Below the pieces are notes generated by a model that had not been told where the DNA came from, searched no databases, and worked only from the letters and a program-made list of their open reading frames with translations. From contig JAGFXQ010000247.1 of assembly GCA_017861355.1 (NCBI GenBank), positions 1 through 5,525 on the forward strand: a DNA stretch of 5,525 bases, read 5' to 3'. Positions 1 to 5,513 of this stretch are shown in pieces (the first letter of the stretch is position 1; each line of letters starts with the position of its first letter). The position numbers and the translations under genes are program-made. The DNA comes from Bacillota bacterium (GTDB lineage Bacteria > Bacillota > Clostridia > Lachnospirales > Lachnospiraceae).

Positions 1-48
1 TTGGTGTTATTGTTGGTGTTATTGTTGGTGATATTGTTGGAGTTATTT
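1..48. repeat. 12-bp tandem repeat, four units, cut by the left window edge
   Basis: Units lie at 1-12, 13-24, 25-36 and 37-48. The first two are identical (TTGGTGTTATTG), the third differs at one base and the fourth at two. The fourth unit contains the stop codon (43-45) of the solute-binding protein gene on the minus strand. Read in that gene's frame, units 1, 2 and 4 each carry a TAA, so the array acts as a row of stop codons. In another minus frame the array reads Asn-Asn-Asn-Thr repeats; on the plus strand it is open in all three frames. Its true length is unknown because the window starts inside it. Confidence 0.9.
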
Positions 49-885
49 CATTGCAGAATTAAATTGCTCAAGAAGTACCTCCGTATTAGGATAATCAGGT
101 GATACAATCATATAATAATCCTGCTCTCTTGCGTTCGCAGGAAGTGATGCAAATTTATCTTTTTCCTTTGGAAAGAGTCTCTGTATTGCTTCATCACAGA
201 CAAGTTCATCTTCAATGAAAAAATCAATTCTTTTTGCATACAGCATTTTAATTAATGCATCGGTATTGTCAGCCCACTCGACTTGAACACCTAGTGCTTC
301 AAAATCCTTCGGTGAGCCATACCAATAGCCGTTCGCTCCACCGAAAACATAGTCTTTAAAATCTCCGATGGCAGAAAAGCTCTGTGCTTCCTTGGTTATT
401 CTATCATTCTCAGTTAAGTAGTAAAATTTATGTTTCGTACTAAAAACGGTATTCGAAAATAAATAAGTTTTATCGTTCTGTTCCGAATGTCCGTATGGGT
501 AGGCAGCCCATGCTTCACCGCTTTGTACCATCTCAGAACATCTTGCCCAGGGATAAAACTCGATTCGATAATCGATTCCCGCATTGGTCAAGGCTTTCTC
601 TATCAGTTCTGTTATAAAACCTTGATTCTCGAGATCTTCACCCACATAAGGCACATATTCACCGGTAACAATCAGAACTTTTCCTTCCTTATCTGCATTC
701 ATCTTGTCTGAATCCAGCTTCTCCGAATCTATCTTCTCTGCTTTCGATTGTTCCTGATCTACCGGTAATGCCCTCGGGACATTCTCAGATCTATTGCAAC
801 CGAGTAAAACCCCCATGCTGATTGCAGTGAAAGCACATAGTAATATTATTGTTCTTCTACCGATCCTTCCACCCATCGAATTCAC
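43..885 (-). CDS. Extracellular solute-binding lipoprotein, family 3 (amino-acid-type ABC binding protein)
   Basis: This 280-aa protein is predicted to be a membrane-anchored lipoprotein that binds a small solute outside the cell for an ABC importer or a sensor. Residues 8-29 form a basic-then-hydrophobic signal peptide ending in a lipobox-like LLGC, so Cys30 should be lipidated. A hydrophilic linker follows (31-69) and contains pentapeptide repeats. The binding domain starts near residue 70 and shows family-3 hallmarks: GEYVPY (75-80), GFITELIEKAL (89-99), PWAR (112-115) and FSNTVF (143-148). The Glu-Arg pair usual before the FS motif in classical amino-acid binders is absent (EQND, 135-138), so the ligand need not be a standard amino acid. 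The protein ends at FNSAMK, where relatives usually continue for roughly 15-20 residues, so the C terminus looks short. The start shown is GTG (883-885), four nt after AAAGGA. ATG at 874-876 (Met4), five nt after GGTGA, is an equally credible start. No permease or ATPase is adjacent, so it may be an orphan binding protein. The family is fairly secure; the ligand is unknown. Confidence 0.82.
   Translation of the reverse strand: MNSMGGRIGRRTIILLCAFTAISMGVLLGCNRSENVPRALPVDQEQSKAEKIDSEKLDSDKMNADKEGKVLIVTGEYVPYVGEDLENQGFITELIEKALTNAGIDYRIEFYPWARCSEMVQSGEAWAAYPYGHSEQNDKTYLFSNTVFSTKHKFYYLTENDRITKEAQSFSAIGDFKDYVFGGANGYWYGSPKDFEALGVQVEWADNTDALIKMLYAKRIDFFIEDELVCDEAIQRLFPKEKDKFASLPANAREQDYYMIVSPDYPNTEVLLEQFNSAMK
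679..738 (-). repeat. 15-bp in-frame repeats encoding a pentapeptide linker in the solute-binding lipoprotein
   Basis: Residues 50-64 read EKIDS, EKLDS, DKMNA, followed by a decayed fourth copy DKEGK (65-69). At DNA level the minus-strand units are GAGAAGATAGATTCG, GAGAAGCTGGATTCA and GACAAGATGAATGCA, which are clearly related. The repeat lies between the lipidated Cys30 and the binding domain and so lengthens a charged tether that would hold the domain off the membrane. Confidence 0.7.
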
Positions 886-900
886 CGTATCCTTTGCTGA

Positions 901-924
901 AGGTATCTACTTCATTCAATACCT
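901..924 (-). promoter_or_regulatory. Inverted repeat in the leader of the solute-binding protein gene
   Basis: AGGTAT and ATACCT form perfect 6-bp arms separated by 12 nt. The element lies between the predicted promoter and the RBS-like AAAGGA, ending about 10 nt before it. It could be an operator half-site pair or a weak leader hairpin affecting translation. A chance dyad is possible at this length. Confidence 0.3.
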
Positions 925-960
925 GTTCATACGACAAAATATAACAATATTCTTAATACT

Positions 961-989
961 ATAATATAGCACAATTATGAGGAAATCAA
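961..989 (-). promoter_or_regulatory. Predicted sigma-A promoter of the solute-binding protein gene
   Basis: On the minus strand, -35 TTGATT (984-989) is followed after 17 bp by -10 TATTAT (961-966). An overlapping extended -10 reading, TGC plus TATATT, is also present. It would give a leader of about 70 nt before the start codon. It sits in the 152-bp gap after the LTA-synthase-like gene, which supports separate transcription of the binding-protein gene. Confidence 0.5.
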
Positions 990-1011
990 TGAGTTAATTT
1001 ACATTCTCTTC

Positions 1012-1024
1012 GCAGATAAGCTGC
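1012..1024 (-). other. Small hairpin after the LTA-synthase-like gene
   Basis: GCAG and CTGC can pair around a 5-nt loop, 13 nt downstream of the stop codon of the LTA-synthase-like gene on the minus strand. No T-run follows on that strand, so it is not a convincing terminator by itself. It lies just beyond the stop-codon hairpin at 1031-1049, and the two together could protect or shape the 3' end of the operon mRNA. Confidence 0.25.
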
Positions 1025-1030
1025 ATTTCT

Positions 1031-1049
1031 TTTCCGGTTATTCCGGAAA
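1031..1049 (-). other. Perfect 7-bp hairpin enclosing the stop codon of the LTA-synthase-like gene
   Basis: TTTCCGG and CCGGAAA pair perfectly around a 5-nt loop (AATAA on the minus strand) that holds the TAA stop codon. The last coding residues (FPE) form one arm and the first untranslated bases the other. No T-run follows on the minus strand, so it differs from a standard intrinsic terminator. It may be an mRNA 3'-end structure or affect termination of translation. Confidence 0.5.
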
Positions 1050-3170
1050 CAGATAACGGTAATAGTCCTCTTCCAACATACTCTTGGATACAGAAAATTT
1101 ATTTTTGATTAACTTGTTCAGATTACTGATATAATTCTCCGGTAATGGTTCCTTGGTAAGTAAGGTTGCCTCTCCGGTTGTGGAATTATACATTACTTTA
1201 TCCGTAATAAAACTCCGATTTGATAAAATCGCCAGCGGTTCTGCATCCGAGAGAATATCCTGACCCATCAGTAGCCTGGAATCATATTCCAATCCAAACA
1301 GATTGGATAAAGTCGGAAGTATATCCAGACTGGTACAGGGCTCCTCAATGATAATATTTTCTTTCATTCCTTCACACCAAAGGATGAAGTGATTTTTATA
1401 AATCTCGAAGTTTGGATCGACTTCATGGCCAGCCATTTCATCCAGTTTGTACTTTTCCCACCCATAAGGATAATGGTCCGCACTGAGAGCAATGACTGTA
1501 TGATCTGCCACTCCGGCTTCCTCCAGCCGCTGTATCAGTAAAGAAAGTGCTTTGTCCAGTTCGATCTGACTTGCAATATATGCCTTTGCATCCTCTGAGT
1601 AAGGCAGATCCTGAACCAGCTCACGGTTCTTAGCCGACATTGCATTTCCAGCAAAGGTATAGTTCATATGTCCACTCACCGTCAGATAATATACATGGAA
1701 TTGAGATTCCATCATATACTCACCGGTCGTTGCATCAATCATCTCAAGATCGGAACCAGGCCAACAGTCGCTTGGAAGTTCGAGCCCATTTCCTTTTGCT
1801 TTCCATAGATACCCCAGATTCGTATGGGTTTCATTACGCTGATAATAAGTATAGGTGTGGTTATGATAAGCCTTACTTTCTACTCCCAGAAGATTAAACT
1901 GATGGCCTAAGGAAAATGGCCATAGGTTACTCCTCCCACGATACATACTTCTTGTACCCTGAGGGATTAATCCGGTCATAGCCACATATTCACCGTCGCT
2001 TGTACTGGTCTGCCACAAAGCAGTATAAAAATTGCGAAATACAAAGCCCTCGTTGACTAACCGGGCAAGGGTTGGTGTCTTGTCCTCATTCACAGCAAAC
2101 GGTGAGAAGCCTTCAGCGGTAATCATAATGAGATTATAGCCCTTGAATCTGCCGGTATATTCGTTCTTATTTGTCGGAGTAGCCGATGCAAAGTAATTAT
2201 GGAGTGTCTTGATCGTCTTGCTGTTCTCGTTCTCTGCTAACTGCTTAAAATCAATATTCATCACATTTGGAGAAGTATCGATCGGGACTATCGTCGGAGC
2301 TAAGGTTGGAACAGGGGTTGACTCCGGTTTCGCCTCTTCGGTTGGTTCGGGCGAATGAGTCGGTATCTGCGTCGGAAGAATGGTAGACGTGATTACCGGC
2401 TTCACTATAGACATGGTTTCTGCCAGCACAAGCTCCTCTTCCGGATCGAACAGCCTTGTGAAATCCAGTCTGGTCATAGCAGTGATACCAAGCTGTTTTC
2501 CGCACAGCTCCGGTACCTTGGAATTAAAATACAGATCATAAGGAGAATAGTCCGCTTTTCCAAACAGCAGTAAGGTCAACAGGACCATCGCATGCATTAA
2601 CACACCACTTCCCAAGAGGAGTGCCTGCTTCTTAATATTACGTCTCCGGTAATCAATGCGGTTATTCATGATCAAGCCAAGCCATACCAGGGGCATCATC
2701 AGAATGATCAGTCCCCCGATATTACCCTTAATATATGTGATTGCGTCGGAGCCGAATTCTGATATGGCATCGTCTGCCATACCCATGATCTGAAAAGAAA
2801 AAAACACTTTGAAGACATTAAAATAAACCAATTGCACCTGGAAAACCAGACAGATCAGGATCGAACTCGCAATAAGGAGGATGCGATTTATCTTGGCAGA
2901 ACACAAGCCAGTCAAAAAAGTCATTACTGCCCCAAAGGGTATAGCAAATAAAATCGGATATATGATTTTAGCATCAAATTCCCGATAGACTAAAAAATGA
3001 AACATTACTTCCAGATACAGTACTATGCAGATAAAATGAAGCAATGGAAATACGATGCTTCCCAGATTCGTACCTGCGTGGTTCTCATCCCCTCCTGTGA
3101 TCCTTCTGACTACTTTCTTTAGTTTGTCTGCAATTTCCCCTATTGAATGTTTTTGACCTTCCCTCTCCAT
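1038..3170 (-). CDS. LTA synthase family protein (sulfatase-fold phosphoglycerol transferase)
   Basis: This 710-aa polytopic membrane enzyme resembles lipoteichoic acid synthases, which move glycerol-phosphate from phosphatidylglycerol onto a growing surface polymer. Five hydrophobic segments fit the LtaS layout: about 37-61, 68-90, 96-118, 150-168 and 183-203. A Pro/Thr-rich linker (258-300) follows, then a sulfatase-fold catalytic domain (345-640). By alignment from memory with LtaS, metal and catalytic residues are Glu353 (ITAEGF), nucleophile Thr390 (STSDGE), His501 (VSGHMN) and Asp565-His566 (SADHYPYG). SLDILPTLSNLFGL (614-627) is a typical late sulfatase motif. The length is a little above the usual 600-650 aa, partly because of the linker and an N-terminal charged tail (1-36). 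ATG at 3168-3170 is 8 nt after the stop of the S66 peptidase gene. Its SD-like AGAAGG (3182-3187) lies 11 nt upstream, inside that gene's end, so translational coupling is likely. The product could be a true polyglycerol-phosphate synthase or a phosphoglycerol transferase acting on another glycan; sequence alone does not separate these. Confidence 0.9.
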   Translation of the reverse strand: MEREGQKHSIGEIADKLKKVVRRITGGDENHAGTNLGSIVFPLLHFICIVLYLEVMFHFLVYREFDAKIIYPILFAIPFGAVMTFLTGLCSAKINRILLIASSILICLVFQVQLVYFNVFKVFFSFQIMGMADDAISEFGSDAITYIKGNIGGLIILMMPLVWLGLIMNNRIDYRRRNIKKQALLLGSGVLMHAMVLLTLLLFGKADYSPYDLYFNSKVPELCGKQLGITAMTRLDFTRLFDPEEELVLAETMSIVKPVITSTILPTQIPTHSPEPTEEAKPESTPVPTLAPTIVPIDTSPNVMNIDFKQLAENENSKTIKTLHNYFASATPTNKNEYTGRFKGYNLIMITAEGFSPFAVNEDKTPTLARLVNEGFVFRNFYTALWQTSTSDGEYVAMTGLIPQGTRSMYRGRSNLWPFSLGHQFNLLGVESKAYHNHTYTYYQRNETHTNLGYLWKAKGNGLELPSDCWPGSDLEMIDATTGEYMMESQFHVYYLTVSGHMNYTFAGNAMSAKNRELVQDLPYSEDAKAYIASQIELDKALSLLIQRLEEAGVADHTVIALSADHYPYGWEKYKLDEMAGHEVDPNFEIYKNHFILWCEGMKENIIIEEPCTSLDILPTLSNLFGLEYDSRLLMGQDILSDAEPLAILSNRSFITDKVMYNSTTGEATLLTKEPLPENYISNLNKLIKNKFSVSKSMLEEDYYRYLFPE
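2271..2399 (-). other. Pro/Thr-rich extracellular linker of the LTA-synthase-like protein
   Basis: Residues 258-300 are dominated by Pro, Thr, Ser and Glu, with PT/TP steps such as ILPTQIPTHSPEPTEE and PVPTLAPTIVP. The segment joins the membrane domain to the catalytic domain on the outer face. Staphylococcal LtaS has a short, protease-cleaved connection here, so a long Pro/Thr spacer is a visible departure. It resembles wall-spanning or glycosylated linkers of clostridial surface proteins, but that role is inference. Confidence 0.7.
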
Positions 3171-3178
3171 GCACCCAT

Positions 3179-4207
3179 TTACCTTCTCTCAAATAGGATA
3201 CTACCTCTGCCGCCGTGGCTGAAAATGGTTGCGATTGCACCATTGACCATCGTAAACTGCGGTGGCTTATGTCCGATATCTGCATCTAATATAATTGGTA
3301 AGTTCAATTCACCAAGTGCAGTTAATACAGCTTCCTCGTAAGGGATACCCTCATTCATATCATACATACAGGGTCGCCCAAAGACAAAACCGCTGGCATG
3401 CTCAAACCAGCCGGCCTCCCTTAGCTGCCATAATCCCCGATACAAGGCATCGGAGCCCAGCGCGAAACTCTCCAAAAACCATAGTATCTTATCCTGTTGA
3501 TATCGTTTGCTGAATTCCTTCACCTTATCATATCTGGTTCCCACCAGATTAAGGCAAACATCCAGGCAGCCCCCAAGCGCCCGTCCTTTTATTACCAGTT
3601 CATTCTTTTTGTTATAATCCGCCGTATAGAGGTTTTTCCACTGCACCTCTTTCTGAAGATCAAACTCTTCTAGTCCCGTGATACGGGACTGAAAGCCATC
3701 CTGATATTGTTCAAAGCTTCTTTGAATGATGTCCTGCCCCTCTAATACACTAAGATTATCACCAAGTGAACTATGCCAGTTCTTCATTCCGAAGGCACCA
3801 AAATTGTTCGCATACAGTGTGGCTATATCAAGATTCGTTGTGACTGTAAATGTAAGACCCGTGGTATCGGAATATCCTTGCATCCACTTCGGGTTAGCTT
3901 TTATCATTTCATAATCAAGGTAGGGAAGCATCTCCACGAGGTAATCTCCTCCGCTGGCTGCGATAATTGATCGTACCTCCGGGTTCTGAATTAACTCCAT
4001 CAATTCCCTTGCTCTGGTCGGACCATCACTGCTTCTTCCCTTGTCGCATGTCCTAACATTATCCGTCACAATTACCGGATATCCCAATTCTTCAAAATGT
4101 CTTACTCCATTCTCCAACCGTACCAAGTCTGTTTCTTCAACAAAGCCCGCAGAGGTTGCTGTGACTCCGATTTTATACCCATGTTCCAGGTTCTTAGGAT
4201 ATATCAT
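3179..4207 (-). CDS. S66-family serine peptidase (LD-carboxypeptidase / MccF-like)
   Basis: This 342-aa protein has no signal peptide or membrane segment and should be cytoplasmic. S66 enzymes cleave the LD bond before the terminal D-Ala of murein tetrapeptides (LdcA type) or the amide of aminoacyl-nucleotide toxins such as microcin C (MccF type). The S66 Ser-Glu-His triad is visible: Ser113 in the nucleophile elbow GYSDTT (111-116), Glu246 in LWFLES (242-247) and His313 in DADIGHKPPQ (308-317). ASGGDYLVEMLPYLD (84-98) and RALGGCLDVCLNLVGT (209-224) are further family blocks. The length is normal for the MccF-like branch and slightly longer than LdcA. ATG at 4205-4207 is preceded by a near-perfect SD and a strong promoter, so this is the first gene of its operon. 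The downstream partner is the LTA-synthase-like gene, 8 nt away. Both plausible roles, murein-peptide recycling and self-protection against aminoacyl-adenylate antibiotics, remain open; the envelope-gene partner favours the first. Confidence 0.9.
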   Translation of the reverse strand: MIYPKNLEHGYKIGVTATSAGFVEETDLVRLENGVRHFEELGYPVIVTDNVRTCDKGRSSDGPTRARELMELIQNPEVRSIIAASGGDYLVEMLPYLDYEMIKANPKWMQGYSDTTGLTFTVTTNLDIATLYANNFGAFGMKNWHSSLGDNLSVLEGQDIIQRSFEQYQDGFQSRITGLEEFDLQKEVQWKNLYTADYNKKNELVIKGRALGGCLDVCLNLVGTRYDKVKEFSKRYQQDKILWFLESFALGSDALYRGLWQLREAGWFEHASGFVFGRPCMYDMNEGIPYEEAVLTALGELNLPIILDADIGHKPPQFTMVNGAIATIFSHGGRGSILFERR

Positions 4208-4213
4208 AATTCG

Positions 4214-4223
4214 ATCACTCCTT
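4214..4223 (-). promoter_or_regulatory. Strong Shine-Dalgarno site of the S66 peptidase gene
   Basis: AAGGAGTGAT differs from the full anti-SD complement AAGGAGGTGAT by one missing G. It lies 6 nt before the ATG at 4205-4207 (10 nt from the end of GGAG), which fixes that start. Confidence 0.85.
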
Positions 4224-4240
4224 CTGTTTCTTTGAGAACT

Positions 4241-4269
4241 AGTATATCATTACAGGAAAATTTTATCAA
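4241..4269 (-). promoter_or_regulatory. Strong predicted sigma-A promoter of the S66 peptidase / LTA-synthase-like operon
   Basis: On the minus strand, -35 TTGATA (4264-4269) and -10 TATACT (4241-4246) are separated by exactly 17 bp. TGA before the -10 gives an extended -10 (TGATATACT). Transcription would start near 4234, giving a short leader of about 27 nt that contains only the SD, which leaves no room for a riboswitch. It indicates separate transcription from the upstream opp operon. Confidence 0.75.
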
Positions 4270-4354
4270 TCATTACCTCTTATTCCTTGCTTTGTTGCCG
4301 GTAATCTCCATACAAATGCCGTGATTAATACAAAGATTTCGCTGCTGATTGTAG

Positions 4355-4438
4355 AGGGCCATAATAAAAAGGACTATGCTACATCGCAGAATAACTGAAC
4401 GCTATCCCGGTATAAGCATAATCCTTTTATTGTGCCCT
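4355..4438. terminator. Large imperfect inverted repeat, probable bidirectional intrinsic terminator
   Basis: The left arm 4355-4380 (AGGGCCATAATAAAA... to ATGCT) matches the reverse complement of the right arm 4415-4438 with one extra base, one inserted A and a few substitutions, around a 34-nt centre. The inner stem (GGACTATGCT/AGCATAATCC) is flanked by A-run and T-run on both strands. Minus-strand RNA ends that stem with UUUUUAUU, downstream of the oppF-type gene; plus-strand RNA ends with UUUU and later UUUUU. The position between an operon end and a fresh promoter fits a terminator. The long loop and 24-26-bp arms are larger than usual, so a small non-autonomous inverted-repeat element is an alternative, but no flanking target duplication is visible. 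Confidence 0.55.
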
Positions 4439-4467
4439 TTTTGCATGTCCTTTGATGTTATACATAA

Positions 4468-4485
4468 TAAATTAATCTTAATTTA
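4468..4485. repeat. AT-rich palindrome between oppF and the terminator
   Basis: TAAATTAA and TTAATTTA form perfect 8-bp arms around a TC centre. It is entirely A/T in its arms, so chance is a real explanation. It may contribute to transcript 3'-end structure or be a regulator site; nothing else supports a role. Confidence 0.35.
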
Positions 4486-4499
4486 ATTTACCCGAATTT

Positions 4500-4589
4500 G
4501 ATGTATATCGATTTCTTGGATATCGATTCCTTGGATATCGATTTCTTGGATAACGATGTCTTGCATATTGATTTCTTCTATACCGCTTA
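4500..4589. repeat. 15-bp tandem repeat, six units, ending on the oppF stop codon
   Basis: Units start at 4500, 4515, 4530, 4545, 4560 and 4575. The consensus is CTTGGATATCGATTT. Units 4515 and 4530 differ at one base; the outer units are more diverged, most of all 4575-4589, whose last three bases are the stop codon of the ABC ATPase gene. Read on the minus strand in that gene's frame, the first unit gives TAA and TAG stops, and the other units are open and read as Lys-Ser-Ile-Ser-Lys-like pentads until TAA at 4488-4490. Each unit core holds the palindrome ATCGAT or a variant. Confidence 0.9.
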
Positions 4590-5513
4590 CTTAGTCCAAT
4601 CTGCAAGCTCCTCCGGAGTCGCCAGTACATAATGCTGCCCGTTGATATGCTGTTGGGTTCCCTTATGATAATCAATTCCACTGGTGCGATAATCATAGCT
4701 GACTGCTACCCTCTTCTTCTCTTCGAGTGGATTAGGCTGTGGTATCGCAGACAACAACGACTTGGTATAAGGATGTATCGGATTATTAAAGATTTCATCC
4801 TTGGTACCCGTTTCTACCAGATGTCCAAGGTGTAATACACCGATACGATCCGAGATATATTTTACCATAGATAGGTCATGGGCGATAAACAGATAAGCCG
4901 TATTCGTCTTCGTCTGAATATCCTTCATAAGATTAACCACCTGCGCCTGAATCGATACATCCAAAGCGCTGATTGCTTCATCTGCAATAATCAGGTCCGG
5001 ATTCATGATCAAGGCTCTGGCGATACCGATACGCTGTCTCTGTCCACCGGAAAACTGATGCGGATAACGATCTGCATGCTCACTAGCCAGTCCAACCATG
5101 TCGAGAATCTGATATACCTTCGTTCTACGCTCCTCCTGTGTCTTATACAAATGATGGATATCAAGACCTTGAGCGATAATATCCATGACCTTCTTTCTTG
5201 GATTGAGACAGGCCATAGGGTCCTGGAATATCATCTGCATCTTAGTTCGAAGGAACTGAGTATCCTTAGCCGATAATTTGCCGGAGATATTCTTGCCGTT
5301 AAAGACTACTTCTCCTGCGGTCGGTTCATACAGACGAATAATGGAACGTCCGATGGTGGATTTACCACTGCCTGATTCTCCTACCAGACCATAAGTCTCG
5401 CCCGGATAGATCTCAAAAGTTACTCCGTCCACCGCCCGTACAGTAAACTTACGGTTTATTCTAAAATGCTGTTTTAGATTATTTACCTGCAATAGAGGCT
5501 TCTGTTGTTTCAT
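4587..5513 (-). CDS. oppF: Oligopeptide/dipeptide ABC transporter ATP-binding protein, OppF/DppF type
   Basis: This 308-aa cytoplasmic ATPase powers peptide import with a partner ATPase (OppD type), two permeases and a binding lipoprotein that are not in the window. Motifs in order: Walker A GESGSGKST (45-53), Q-loop IFQDP (95-99), signature FSGGQRQR (154-161), Walker B LIIADE (174-179), D-loop SALD (182-185) and H-loop His212 (IAHD). ADEAISALD has Ala180 where the textbook sequence has Pro. The oligopeptide C-terminal block NNPIHPYTKSLLSAIPQPNP (243-262) separates it from lipoprotein- or amino-acid-type ATPases. A tail of about 45 residues follows (SGIDYHKGTQQ, HYVLATPEELADW), typical of clostridial OppF/DppF as I remember them. 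The ATG at 5511-5513 is only 12 nt from the window edge; GGCGGT at 5520-5525 is a weak SD candidate, and a TAA (5518-5520) or TGA overlapping the ATG could end an upstream oppD. The gene is intact. Opp versus Dpp specificity cannot be told from the ATPase. Confidence 0.92.
   Translation of the reverse strand: MKQQKPLLQVNNLKQHFRINRKFTVRAVDGVTFEIYPGETYGLVGESGSGKSTIGRSIIRLYEPTAGEVVFNGKNISGKLSAKDTQFLRTKMQMIFQDPMACLNPRKKVMDIIAQGLDIHHLYKTQEERRTKVYQILDMVGLASEHADRYPHQFSGGQRQRIGIARALIMNPDLIIADEAISALDVSIQAQVVNLMKDIQTKTNTAYLFIAHDLSMVKYISDRIGVLHLGHLVETGTKDEIFNNPIHPYTKSLLSAIPQPNPLEEKKRVAVSYDYRTSGIDYHKGTQQHINGQHYVLATPEELADWTK

Noticed and set aside
487..711. 74-aa plus-strand open frame opposite the binding-protein gene
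   Set aside because: It is antisense to a conserved binding domain and has no family resemblance.
2251..2505. 84-aa minus-strand open frame within the LTA-synthase-like gene
   Set aside because: It overlaps the Pro/Thr linker in another frame; the low-complexity codons there suppress stops in the shifted frame.
3143..3178. ATG directly after the S66 stop codon, read as a 12-codon peptide
   Set aside because: The SD-like AGAAGG is only 3 nt away and the frame closes at once; the ATG at 3168-3170 opens the long conserved protein.
3085..3285. 66-aa minus-strand open frame across the S66/LTA-synthase junction
   Set aside because: It overlaps both genes out of frame, and the genes on either side are complete, so it does not indicate a frameshift or fusion.
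4208..4354. Riboswitch or attenuator in the leader of the S66 operon
   Set aside because: The predicted promoter at 4241-4269 leaves only about 27 nt of leader, too short for an aptamer.
4355..4438. Confident call of a mobile MITE
   Set aside because: The arms are imperfect, no target-site duplication is visible at either edge, and copy number cannot be tested here.
4500..4589. CRISPR array
   Set aside because: The repeats are 15 bp, directly adjacent with no spacers, and no cas genes are present.
4478..4696. Minus-strand 72-aa open frame with Arg-Asn-Arg-Tyr-Pro repeats
   Set aside because: It begins inside the oppF coding region in another frame, has no RBS, and its repetitive end is only the 15-bp repeat read out of phase.
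4878..5276. 132-aa plus-strand open frame opposite oppF
   Set aside because: It is antisense to a well-supported ATPase gene with all motifs intact, and its translation resembles no family I recognise.
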